NCBI GenBank assembly: GCA_035528375.1
Contig: DATKYS010000142.1
Location: 1 to 6,931 of the forward strand
Reading direction: 5' to 3'
DNA: 6,931 nucleotides
Origin: a bacterium
GTDB taxonomy: Bacteria > RBG-13-66-14
The translations under genes were made by a program, and so were the position numbers. The notes under the pieces are model-generated. The model was not told where the DNA came from, did not search any database, and was given only the letters and a program-made list of their open reading frames with translations. Below, piece after piece: positions 1 through 4,967 of this stretch (position 1 is its first letter; every line of letters starts with the position of its first letter).

Positions 1-20
1 GACGGGGCTAGGGGTGAGGG
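1..20 (+). repeat. Partial copy of repeat E (right end only)
   Basis: The string CTAGGGGTGAGGG at 8-20 matches the right end of the E repeats at 181-220 and 6834-6931. The left hairpin half lies outside the window or is missing. A similar approach, GACGGGCTAGGGTGAGGG, occurs inside the copy at 6834-6881. Confidence 0.55.
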
Positions 21-40
21 TCGTGGGTGGGAACATAAGA

Positions 41-70
41 GCGGCGGCCCGCAGAGGGGCCGCCCTACAT
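41..70 (+). repeat. Palindromic repeat C, copy 1
   Basis: This 30-base unit is repeated exactly at 4719-4748. It forms a hairpin: GGCGGCCC (43-50) pairs with GGGCCGCC (57-64) across a 6-base loop, and it ends in CCCTACAT. The CTAC end and the following ATCATCGCAA are shared with repeat D at 233-280, so C and D look like different cores with a common border. It codes for nothing I can see. Confidence 0.85.
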
Positions 71-98
71 CATCGCAAGTCTGGGTGAGGGATAAAAC

Positions 99-126
99 GC
101 GGCGGGGAAAGGATTCCCCGCCCTAC
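99..126 (-). repeat. Palindromic repeat B, short form without insert
   Basis: Read on the minus strand, this is the hairpin GTAGGGCGGGGAA followed directly by TCCTTTCCCCGCCGC. The same two arms bound the 56-base copies at 4653-4708 and 4760-4815, where 28 extra bases sit between them. This copy therefore equals the long form with an exact internal 28-base deletion, or the form before an insertion. Confidence 0.85.
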
Positions 127-149
127 GTTACATATCGGTCGTCAACCTC

Positions 150-176
150 GTAGGGGCCGACCTTCAGATCGGCCCG
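150..176 (+). repeat. Palindromic repeat D-type (short core)
   Basis: The unit starts GTAGGGGCCGACC. It forms a 7-bp hairpin, GGGCCGA (154-160) with TCGGCCC (169-175), and continues into CGCGG. A decayed version of the same core occurs at 4566-4590. There is no T tract, so no terminator role is evident. Confidence 0.65.
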
Positions 177-180
177 CGGC

Positions 181-220
181 CCCCTCTCCCCGTGGGAGAG
201 GGATTAGGGGTGAGGGCTAC
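181..220 (+). repeat. Palindromic repeat E, copy 1
   Basis: The hairpin CCCTCTCCC / GGGAGAGGG is followed by an unpaired tail ending GGGTGAGGGCTAC. The copy at 6893-6931 differs by three bases in 39, and 4881-4913 is an inverted copy. Repeats of this general sequence type are common between genes in many unrelated bacterial genomes. Confidence 0.8.
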
Positions 221-225
221 CATTG

Positions 226-266
226 AAAAAACGGGCCGACCTGAACGGCGCGCCGTCGGTCGGCCC
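226..266 (-). terminator. Intrinsic terminator of prfA, formed by a repeat D copy
   Basis: On the minus strand, GGGCCGACC pairs with GGTCGGCCC (arms at 258-266 and 233-241). Between them sits the palindrome ACGGCGCGCCGT (245-256). The hairpin is followed by G and then six T (complement of 226-231). It lies about 60 bases past the prfA stop codon, in the right orientation to end that transcript. The repeat body, 233-280, is 47/48 identical to the inverted copy at 4816-4863. Confidence 0.75.
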
Positions 267-325
267 CTACATCATCGCAAACCGCTCGGCCCAGGTCGGT
301 TATTTACAACAGGTAAACGCCGGGC

Positions 326-1396
326 TCACGCGCCCGACTTCGCCAGGCGCTCCTCCCGGTCGTGGATGACGAGCGCCTCGATGACCCCCTCCAGCTCCCC
401 CTCCATCACCCGGTCCAGGGAATAGAGCGTGAGGCCCACGCGGTGGTCGGTGAGCCGGTTCTGGGGAAAGTTGTAGGTGCGGATGCGCTCGCTCCTATCT
501 CCGGTACCGACCATGAGGCGTCTCTCGGCGTCGCGCTCGGCGTCGGCCTCCCGGCGCTGGAGGTCGTAGAGCCGCGCCGCCAACACCCGTAGCGCCTTGG
601 CCTTGTTCTTGTGCTGAGATTTCTCGTCCTGGCAGCTCACCGTGAGCCCCGTGGGCAGGTGGGTGAGGCGCACGGCGGAGTCGGTGGTGTTGACCGACTG
701 CCCCCCCGGCCCCGAGGAGCGGAAGACGTCCACCCGCAGGTCCTCGGGCTTGATGTTGACCTCGACCACCTCGGCCTCGGGCAGGACGGCCACGGAGACG
801 GCCGAGGTGTGGATGCGCCCCGCCGATTCGGTGACCGGCACCCGCTGGACGCGGTGGACGCCGCCCTCGAACTTCAGCCGTCCGTAGGCCCCCTTGCCCT
901 CCACGGCGAAGGTTATTTCGCGGTAGCCGCCGACCTCGGTGGGGTTGGAGTCCATGACTTCAATCTTCCAGCCCCGGCGCTCGGCGTAGCGGGAGTACAG
1001 GCGGAAGAGGTCGCCGGCGAAGAGGGAGGCCTCGTCGCCGCCGGTCCCGGCGCGGATTTCCACGATGGCCTTGCGCTCCTCCGCCTCGTCCTTGGGCAGG
1101 AGGAGGATCTTGATCCTCTCCTCCAGCTCCGCCAGCTCTTCCCGCAGCCCGTCGAGCTCCGTTTCGGCCAGCTCCACCAGCTCGGGATCCTCGTCGGCGG
1201 AGATGACGCCCTCGTCATCGGCAATCTGCCGGACGAGGTCGCTGTAGCGGGGGTATAGGTCGGCGATGGGCTGTAGCTGGGCCTGCTCGCGGCCGAGTTG
1301 GGCCGCCCGGCGGCGGTCGGAGTACACGTGCGGGTCGGCGAGCTCTTTGGAGAGCTCGTCGTAGCGCGCCATGAGCCTGTCGAGTTTTTCGAGCAT
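326..1396 (-). CDS. prfA: Peptide chain release factor 1 (RF1)
   Basis: Cytoplasmic class I release factor that reads UAA and UAG in the ribosomal A site and triggers hydrolysis of peptidyl-tRNA. Counting from the chosen ATG at 1396 (356 aa, the normal RF1 length), the tripeptide anticodon motif is PVT at residues 187-189, the PxT form that marks RF1 rather than the SPF of RF2. The universal GGQ is at 231-233, within [16 protein letters not shown]. The N-terminal helical domain begins [15 protein letters not shown], as is usual for RF1. An in-frame TTG at 1408 would add four residues, but it has no ribosome binding site and the family start matches the ATG. The usual partner gene prmC, whose product methylates the GGQ glutamine, is not adjacent: the gene is followed by repeats and a terminator. 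Confidence 0.97.
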   Translation of the reverse strand: MLEKLDRLMARYDELSKELADPHVYSDRRRAAQLGREQAQLQPIADLYPRYSDLVRQIADDEGVISADEDPELVELAETELDGLREELAELEERIKILLLPKDEAEERKAIVEIRAGTGGDEASLFAGDLFRLYSRYAERRGWKIEVMDSNPTEVGGYREITFAVEGKGAYGRLKFEGGVHRVQRVPVTESAGRIHTSAVSVAVLPEAEVVEVNIKPEDLRVDVFRSSGPGGQSVNTTDSAVRLTHLPTGLTVSCQDEKSQHKNKAKALRVLAARLYDLQRREADAERDAERRLMVGTGDRSERIRTYNFPQNRLTDHRVGLTLYSLDRVMEGELEGVIEALVIHDREERLAKSGA

Positions 1397-1419
1397 AGTA
1401 TTATCCAAGCAAGTTTACG

Positions 1420-1446
1420 AAAAACAGGGGCCAATAACCCCTGCTT
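1420..1446 (-). terminator. Intrinsic terminator after the small-gene pair
   Basis: On the minus strand, CAGGGG (1438-1443) and CCCCTG (1425-1430) pair across a 7-base loop and run straight into TTTTT (1420-1424). Flanking AAAG bases extend the stem into the T tract. It lies just past the stop of the 71-aa gene and only about 25 bases before the prfA start codon. Confidence 0.8.
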
Positions 1447-1467
1447 TATCTCAAAAAGCGGAGTATG

Positions 1468-1683
1468 TCATAAATTATCAGCGGTTCGGCGACGCAACTC
1501 TTTCTCATCTGGGGTTATACCACGGTCTATATACTCATATTTATACAGTTGTGTCTGAATTTTAGCCGTTTCAGCCAAGTCTTTAGTAGCTTTAGCGGTT
1601 TTAGAGGCGGCACGTGCCGAAAATACGGCGGCGACAGCAGCACATATTGCAGTGGCTAGACCAAGCCAATCCGCAAATTCCAT
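1468..1683 (-). CDS. Small hypothetical membrane protein (71 aa)
   Basis: I do not recognise this gene. Residues about 6-25 (WLGLATAICAAVAAVFSA) form one likely membrane segment. A positively charged, Ala/Lys-rich helix follows (residues 26-46, probably amphipathic), then a charged C-terminal tail. The ATG lies two bases after the stop of the upstream 82-aa gene. A GAGAG sequence about 9 bases before the ATG can serve as its ribosome binding site, so the two genes are probably co-transcribed and coupled. The base composition is clearly more AT-rich than the flanking genes, which suggests recent acquisition. It ends shortly before a strong terminator. Single-span proteins with an Ala/Lys-rich helix like this are widespread hypotheticals in accessory regions; no function can be assigned. 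Confidence 0.65.
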   Translation of the reverse strand: MEFADWLGLATAICAAVAAVFSARAASKTAKATKDLAETAKIQTQLYKYEYIDRGITPDEKELRRRTADNL

Positions 1684-1685
1684 GA

Positions 1686-1934
1686 TTACTTGCTCTCAGT
1701 ATTCTTCAGAATATCTTTCGAAAGTTTTTCGAAGAAATCAGCCAAATCCTTCCGGCCTTCGGCATCAAGGTCCGGGTTATACATCACGAAGAAAGCCACC
1801 TTCCCATCATCCGTCCCTTTGTAGGCAAAGAACGTACCGGTGAGGGTTAAATCCAATCCGGGAACGAACGACTGTTCACCGTGCGGATTGATAATCACTG
1901 AGCTTACTAGATGTTCACGTGTTTTCGTGGACAT
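1686..1934 (-). CDS. Small hypothetical protein (82 aa)
   Basis: I do not recognise this gene. It has no signal peptide or membrane segment and is probably cytoplasmic. Residues about 10-50 alternate hydrophobic and polar in a way that suggests beta strands (SSVIINPHGEQSF, LTLTGTFFAYKG, KVAFFVMYNP). The C-terminal third is a charged helix (GRKDLADFFEKLSKDILKN). The ATG at 1934 is preceded by AAGGTGAAGG at a suitable distance, a good ribosome binding site. Codon use is AT-richer than in neighbouring genes. Two promoter-like sequences lie upstream (1974-2004 and 2042-2050). It is the first gene of a two-gene unit with the small membrane protein downstream. The pairing of a soluble and a membrane peptide invites a toxin/antitoxin or defence idea, but nothing in the sequence shows this. 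Confidence 0.65.
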   Translation of the reverse strand: MSTKTREHLVSSVIINPHGEQSFVPGLDLTLTGTFFAYKGTDDGKVAFFVMYNPDLDAEGRKDLADFFEKLSKDILKNTESK

Positions 1935-1973
1935 GGTTCCTTCACCTTTCCATCCAGTTTAATTCTTAAAAGG

Positions 1974-2004
1974 AGTATAGCATAGATTTATCTGTATTGA
2001 ACAA
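1974..2004 (-). promoter_or_regulatory. Sigma70-type promoter for the small-gene pair
   Basis: On the minus strand the -10 is TATACT (1974-1979) with an upstream TGC, making an extended -10. TTGTTC (1999-2004) is 19 bases upstream and TTCAAT (1996-2001) is 16 bases upstream; either could act as a -35. The start codon is about 40 bases downstream. Confidence 0.6.
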
Positions 2005-2041
2005 AATTCAAAAGTGTGAAGAACGTAAAGATTGCAGGGCG

Positions 2042-2050
2042 ATTATACCA
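2042..2050 (-). promoter_or_regulatory. Extended -10 promoter candidate
   Basis: On the minus strand this reads TGGTATAAT, a perfect -10 with the TGn extension. No good -35 is present (CTTCCG or TCTTCC at that distance). It sits between the lipoprotein operon and the small-gene pair and would give the latter a leader of about 100 bases. Confidence 0.4.
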
Positions 2051-2077
2051 CCCCGCGCCCCCTCGGAAGATTTTTCG

Positions 2078-2797
2078 CTAATAGAACCGGAACGCCACGC
2101 CCAGGGTGTAGGTGCCCTTGAGGGTAGGCGGGTTCTCGTCCAGGAGCGCCGCCTCGACCCGGCCGTTCGCCTCGGGGTGGTCGGCGTACTCGTCGCCGGG
2201 CTCCATGAGATGCCACAAGTCCTCCAGCTTCAGGCGGGCTCGGGAGTCCGCGGGCTGGTACTCCACGCCGGTGAAGGCGCCGTCCACCACGGCGACCAGG
2301 AGCGCCCCCCAGCCGGTGACGGCCAGCGCCCGGTCTGTGACGACCTCGTCCCAGGCCTCGCGCACGGCGGGTCCCCGGCCGCGCAGGTACTGCGCCGCGG
2401 CGTAGAGCTCCCGTTCGTCCACGTACCACTCGCAGGATTCTATCCAGGCCACCGCCCCGGGGTCGTGGACTTGCTCGGGCTCGAACCAGGGGACCTGTTC
2501 CTCGAAGTGCGGGTGGTCCTCGATTAGCGAGCGGACGAATCCCACGTACCCGGGGTCGGCCCCGGCGAAGGGCGACAGAATCACCATGTACGGGTCCGCG
2601 GCGTACACTATGCGCCCGGCGTCCCAGAGGCAACCCCCCGGCGCGCTATCCACCAGACCGGAGTGGCTGACCACGAGGTCCAGGCCGTAGTCCGGCCCGC
2701 CGATATAGAAGGTGAGGTGGGTGAGGGTGCAGGCGGTGAGCGTCAGCGCCAGCGCGGCGACCACAATCCCGGCTAAAACGGTGAGAACTCGGCGCAT
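2078..2797 (-). CDS. Predicted lipoprotein, paralogue of the upstream gene (239 aa)
   Basis: I do not recognise the family. A lipoprotein signal peptide is visible: MRR, a hydrophobic stretch, then the lipobox LTAC with Cys23, so the mature protein is probably lipid-anchored in the envelope. The mature part is a paralogue of the protein encoded just upstream. Shared blocks, in order, are GGPDYGLDLV (33-42), PGGCLW (53-58), VHDPGAVAW (110-118), QYLR (136-139), a DRALAVTGWGAL block (155-166) continuing to EYQP, DEYADHPEANG (202-212) and TLGVAF (231-236). No catalytic signature is evident. The ATG lies 12 bases after the upstream stop, and AGGGG overlapping that stop, 8 bases before the ATG, is the ribosome binding site. 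It is the last gene of a three-gene operon. No terminator was found directly after it. Confidence 0.8.
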   Translation of the reverse strand: MRRVLTVLAGIVVAALALTLTACTLTHLTFYIGGPDYGLDLVVSHSGLVDSAPGGCLWDAGRIVYAADPYMVILSPFAGADPGYVGFVRSLIEDHPHFEEQVPWFEPEQVHDPGAVAWIESCEWYVDERELYAAAQYLRGRGPAVREAWDEVVTDRALAVTGWGALLVAVVDGAFTGVEYQPADSRARLKLEDLWHLMEPGDEYADHPEANGRVEAALLDENPPTLKGTYTLGVAFRFY

Positions 2798-2809
2798 CGC
2801 CTGTACCCC

Positions 2810-3511
2810 TTACTCGAACTTGACCGCGTAGCCCAGGGTGAAGGTGCCCTCCACGATGGGCGAGATACCGTCGGCCGTGAGCCACTCGGCGATGCCGTTC
2901 GCCTCGGGGTGGTCGCTGTACTCCTCATCGGGGCCGATGACGCCCCACTCCCGGAGCTGTGAGTTCGGGGAGTAGTCGTAGGGCTGGTACTCGGCGCCCG
3001 TCAGCGTCCCGTCCTCGATTTCCACGAAGAGCGCGCCCCAGCCGGTGAGCGCCAGTCCACGGTCGGAGACGAAGCCCAGCCAGCCCTCCCGGACGAGCCC
3101 CGCCTTGGCGCGCAGGTACTGGGCCATCCGCAGGATGCTCTCGGGAGATATGGCGGGCTCGGCCCGCACCACCCAGACCACGGCGCCGGGGTCGTGGACC
3201 GCCTCCAGCTCCACCGCCTCCATCGTCTCGTAGATATCGCCGAACTCGGTCAGGCGGGACTCGGCGGCCGAAATCACCTCCGCGTCGGCGTGGGGCAGGG
3301 GAATCAAGAGTATCTCGTTGCAGCAGCCCTCGAAGGGGATGAACTCCCGCGTCCACAGTACCCCGCCGGGCCAGCCGCAGACGAACTTGCCGTCGCGGTA
3401 GACGAGGTCCAGCCCCGAGTCCGGGCCGCCGACGTACACCTCGTACTCGTCGGCCAGAATCGCGGCGGGGAGGACGAGAAGGACGATGAAAAGGGCCAAC
3501 CGGACGTGCAT
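2810..3511 (-). CDS. Exported protein of unknown function, paralogue of the downstream gene (233 aa)
   Basis: I do not recognise the family. A cleavable signal peptide is predicted (residues 1-20, ending AAILA before DEYEV). There is no lipobox cysteine, so unlike its paralogue it is probably soluble in the periplasm or secreted. The conserved blocks are GGPDSGLDLV (28-37), PGGVLW (48-53), VHDPGAVVW (105-113), QYLR (131-134), REGW (141-144), TGWGAL (156-161), DHPEANG (200-206) and TLGYAV (225-230). It carries cysteines at 45, 63 and 64. The downstream paralogue lacks the adjacent pair; its only mature cysteines besides the lipobox one are at 56 and 122. The ATG at 3511 has AGGAG four bases upstream. 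Spacing to both neighbours is 12-15 bases, consistent with one operon. The two genes clearly arose by tandem duplication and have diverged strongly. Confidence 0.8.
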   Translation of the reverse strand: MHVRLALFIVLLVLPAAILADEYEVYVGGPDSGLDLVYRDGKFVCGWPGGVLWTREFIPFEGCCNEILLIPLPHADAEVISAAESRLTEFGDIYETMEAVELEAVHDPGAVVWVVRAEPAISPESILRMAQYLRAKAGLVREGWLGFVSDRGLALTGWGALFVEIEDGTLTGAEYQPYDYSPNSQLREWGVIGPDEEYSDHPEANGIAEWLTADGISPIVEGTFTLGYAVKFE

Positions 3512-3526
3512 ATAACTCCTCGAAGG

Positions 3527-4147
3527 TCAGGGAATCGCCGAGCGCGACTCCTCGGATTGCGCCATGCGGTCGGGGGCGGTCTCCCCGGGTTTCTCCTCCT
3601 CGACGGGCGGCGGGGGAATCTCCGGCAGCGGCCGCAGTTCCCGGGAACCGGCGGTGAGGAACCCGGCCCCCTCCCCGCGGCGCAGGTACAGGTGGACGCG
3701 GAAGACGTCGCGCCCGGAAGAAGGCCAGTCCCACTCCTGCATCCGGGAGAGCATCTGCGTCGCCAGCGCCTCGTCGCCGGTGGTGTTGTCCTCCAGCGAG
3801 AGGAAGAGGAGCACCCCGGACTCGGTGGTCAGGTTGGCGGTGATGATCCCGGAGGAGAGGGGGTCGGCGTGGAGCCTGGCGGCGTGGATGCCTGTCAGCT
3901 CGGCGGCGTGCTCCTGCATCAGGCGGTCCACGCCCGTGAGCATCTGGGGGCTCATCCCGCCGTGGGTGCGCAGGGGCTCGATTTCCCAGACGATGGGCCG
4001 GGCGCGGACCTCGTCGGCGGGCGGCGCCGACTCCGGCCCCGGGACCTCGAAGCGCAGCTCGGGGAGGAAGCTCACCGGCTCCGAGGGGCCGCCCTCGCAG
4101 GAGAGGCTCAGGGCGGCGGCGAACAGAAGCGGCGGGAGAAGTCTCAT
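3527..4147 (-). CDS. Exported protein with AgmX/PglI (TonB-like) C-terminal domain
   Basis: An exported or membrane-anchored protein of 206 aa from the ATG at 4147. The N-terminus, [20 protein letters not shown], is a signal sequence or anchor. Cys17 suggests a lipoprotein, but the preceding residues (SLS) are not a standard lipobox. A Pro-rich stretch follows (21-60). Residues about 63-158 fit the AgmX/PglI-type TonB-like C-terminal domain pattern: GG, then a V..H.....I.AA.L..DPLSSG block, a strand pair around a turn ([11 protein letters not shown]), TTGDEAL, and [17 protein letters not shown]. The C-terminus is a Pro/Glu-rich tail (172-206). It is the first gene of the three-gene operon and is served by the promoter at 4179-4208. 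In-frame ATGs at 4168 and 4240 are possible, but the promoter position and signal sequence favour 4147. The domain call is by pattern only. Confidence 0.7.
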   Translation of the reverse strand: MRLLPPLLFAAALSLSCEGGPSEPVSFLPELRFEVPGPESAPPADEVRARPIVWEIEPLRTHGGMSPQMLTGVDRLMQEHAAELTGIHAARLHADPLSSGIITANLTTESGVLLFLSLEDNTTGDEALATQMLSRMQEWDWPSSGRDVFRVHLYLRRGEGAGFLTAGSRELRPLPEIPPPPVEEEKPGETAPDRMAQSEESRSAIP

Positions 4148-4178
4148 GGTCGGGGGCCAATCCCCCATGTGGAAGCCT

Positions 4179-4208
4179 ATTGTATAATCACGCAGTGACG
4201 GCTGACAA
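4179..4208 (-). promoter_or_regulatory. Sigma70-type promoter of the three-gene exported operon
   Basis: On the minus strand, TTGTCA (4203-4208, five of six consensus bases) and TACAAT (4179-4184, five of six) are separated by 18 bases. Transcription would start near 4172, leaving about 25 bases before the ATG at 4147. It overlaps a plus-strand TATAAT. Confidence 0.6.
4183..4188 (+). promoter_or_regulatory. -10 element for yidD, overlapping the divergent promoter
   Basis: A perfect TATAAT on the plus strand, within ATTGTATAAT (4179-4188). The complementary strand of this segment reads ATTATACAAT, so the segment is nearly symmetric and offers a -10 to both strands. No good plus-strand -35 is visible. 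Transcription would begin near 4195. Confidence 0.45.
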
Positions 4209-4476
4209 TCCCAAAAATTCCAGCGTGTTACCGCCGCCAAACACGGAGGTCCCCACCCTGCGGAGGGTGCTCATCGCGCCTTTCGTCGGGGTGATTTGGC
4301 TCTACCGGCGTTTCATCTCGCCGCTCTTCCCACCCACGTGCCGCTTCGAACCCACCTGCAGCGAGTACGCCGTGCTGGCACTGAGGAAATACGGACTGTT
4401 GAAGGGGCTGGGGAAGGCGATCTGGCGGGTGCTGCGGTGCAACCCGTGGGGGGGATCGGGCTACGACCCGCCGTGA
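4195..4476 (+). CDS. yidD: Membrane protein insertion efficiency factor YidD
   Basis: Small inner-membrane-associated protein of the YidD family, which aids insertion of membrane proteins by the Sec/YidC machinery. The family core is complete: [20 protein letters not shown] (amphipathic N-terminal helix), then the cysteine motif [11 protein letters not shown], then [21 protein letters not shown] and the ending [11 protein letters not shown]. The start is uncertain. No ATG is present. Candidates are TTG 4180 (98 aa, GGAAG four bases upstream), GTG 4195 (93 aa, at the predicted transcription start) and GTG 4225 (83 aa, closest to typical family length). If the TATAAT at 4183 is real, TTG 4180 is excluded. 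In many bacteria yidD sits between rnpA and yidC. Here it stands alone, divergent from the exported operon and followed by a terminator. Confidence 0.92.
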   Translation: MTADNPKNSSVLPPPNTEVPTLRRVLIAPFVGVIWLYRRFISPLFPPTCRFEPTCSEYAVLALRKYGLLKGLGKAIWRVLRCNPWGGSGYDPP

Positions 4477-4503
4477 GCCGGCACTTTGCATACGCGGGGC
4501 GGG

Positions 4504-4524
4504 GGCGGGGCGTCCCGTTTTTTT
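4504..4524 (+). terminator. Intrinsic terminator after yidD
   Basis: CGGG (4506-4509) and CCCG (4514-4517) pair across GCGT and are followed at once by seven T (4518-4524), with G-T pairs extending the stem base. The stem is short but GC-only. It lies about 30 bases past the yidD stop codon. Confidence 0.55.
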
Positions 4525-4565
4525 CGTTCAATTCACGCCGGGCACGCTCCGTGGTTTGCGACGAC

Positions 4566-4628
4566 GTAGGGGCCGACCTTTAGGCCCGCGGGCGACCGTG
4601 GAGGACTCGTCCTACCGGTCGCCCCTAC
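4566..4628 (+). repeat. Composite palindromic repeat (D-like fusion)
   Basis: The left part (GTAGGGGCCGACC...GGCCCGCGG, 4566-4590) resembles the short core at 150-176 with bases lost. It runs into a second hairpin, GGGCGACCG (4590-4598) with CGGTCGCCC (4616-4624), which holds a nested inverted repeat, AGGAC / GTCCT (4602-4613). It ends CCCCTAC like the other units. It looks like two units fused. Confidence 0.65.
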
Positions 4629-4652
4629 GTCAAATCGTCATTGTCCATAAAT

Positions 4653-4708
4653 GTAGGGCGGGGAACCGAGCGAAGCGAGCTATGCGAAGCAAATCCTTTC
4701 CCCGCCGC
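4653..4708 (+). repeat. Palindromic repeat B, long form, copy 1
   Basis: A 56-base unit matching 4760-4815 at 55 of 56 positions. The outer arms GTAGGGCGGGGAA and TCCTTTCCCCGCCGC form a hairpin. The 28-base interior carries two GCGAAGC heptamers (4670-4676 and 4684-4690). The copy at 99-126 lacks this interior exactly. Confidence 0.9.
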
Positions 4709-4718
4709 TTTGTTAATC

Positions 4719-4748
4719 GCGGCGGCCCGCAGAGGGGCCGCCCTACAT
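4719..4748 (+). repeat. Palindromic repeat C, copy 2
   Basis: Identical over 30 bases to 41-70, with the hairpin GGCGGCCC / GGGCCGCC and the end CCCTACAT. It is sandwiched between the two long B copies. Confidence 0.85.
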
Positions 4749-4759
4749 CTTAGGTATTC

Positions 4760-4815
4760 GTAGGGCGGAGAACCGAGCGAAGCGAGCTATGCGAAGCAAA
4801 TCCTTTCCCCGCCGC
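4760..4815 (+). repeat. Palindromic repeat B, long form, copy 2
   Basis: It differs from 4653-4708 by a single G-to-A change at its tenth base (4769). The GCGAAGC heptamers are at 4777-4783 and 4791-4797. It abuts the next repeat (4816) with no spacer. Confidence 0.9.
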
Positions 4816-4870
4816 TTGCGATGACGTAGGGGCCGACCGACGGCGCGCCGTTCAGGTCGGCCCTTTTTTT
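4816..4870 (+). terminator. Repeat D copy 2 with T tract (intrinsic terminator)
   Basis: Inverted copy of 233-280, matching 47 of 48 bases. GGGCCGACC (4830-4838) pairs with GGTCGGCCC (4855-4863) around a central GGCGCGCC palindrome, and seven T follow (4864-4870). It is oriented to stop plus-strand transcription coming from yidD through the repeat cluster. Confidence 0.7.
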
Positions 4871-4880
4871 AATAAGGCAG

Positions 4881-4930
4881 CCCTCACCCTAACCCTCTCC
4901 CACAGGGAGAGGGAAACTGCGGGCCGCCGC
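4881..4930 (-). repeat. Repeat E inverted copy plus a fragment of repeat C
   Basis: On the minus strand, 4881-4913 reads CCCTCTCCC TGT GGGAGAGGG followed by TTAGGGTGAGGG, as in 6893-6931. Next to it, GCGGGCCGCCGC (4919-4930) is the reverse complement of the first 12 bases of repeat C. A further CCCTCACCCC is at 4951-4960. No T tract follows the E hairpin, so a role as terminator for the kinase gene is not supported. Confidence 0.7.
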
Positions 4931-4967
4931 TATCACGTTCCCTACTCCAACCCTCACCCCGCGCCGG

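Noticed and set aside
1400-1405. GATAAT on the minus strand as a -10 for prfA
   Set aside because: It is only three bases before the ATG, so transcription would start inside the coding sequence, and no -35 lies at a proper distance.
1468-1934. Toxin-antitoxin identity for the two small genes
   Set aside because: The coupling and sizes fit loosely, but no toxin or DNA-binding antitoxin motif is visible, so no such call is made.
2925-4160. 411-codon open frame on the minus strand across two exported-protein genes
   Set aside because: The translation is Arg/Pro/Gly-rich without domains and spans two genes that have signal sequences, ribosome sites and conserved motifs in their own frames. GC-rich shadow.
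3194-4198. 334-codon plus-strand open frame
   Set aside because: Antisense shadow of the same operon, with no recognisable motifs or start signal.
4556-4753. Short open frame within the repeat cluster
   Set aside because: It lies entirely in hairpin repeats, which explain the sequence; its translation is Arg-rich and without structure.
4566-4870. Possible CRISPR array
   Set aside because: The repeats are palindromic units of different types, unevenly spaced, some abutting, with no set of unique spacers of constant length and no cas genes.
4881-4913. Repeat E hairpin as terminator of the kinase gene
   Set aside because: The stem is good, but the minus strand continues with TTAGGGTGAGGG, not a T run.
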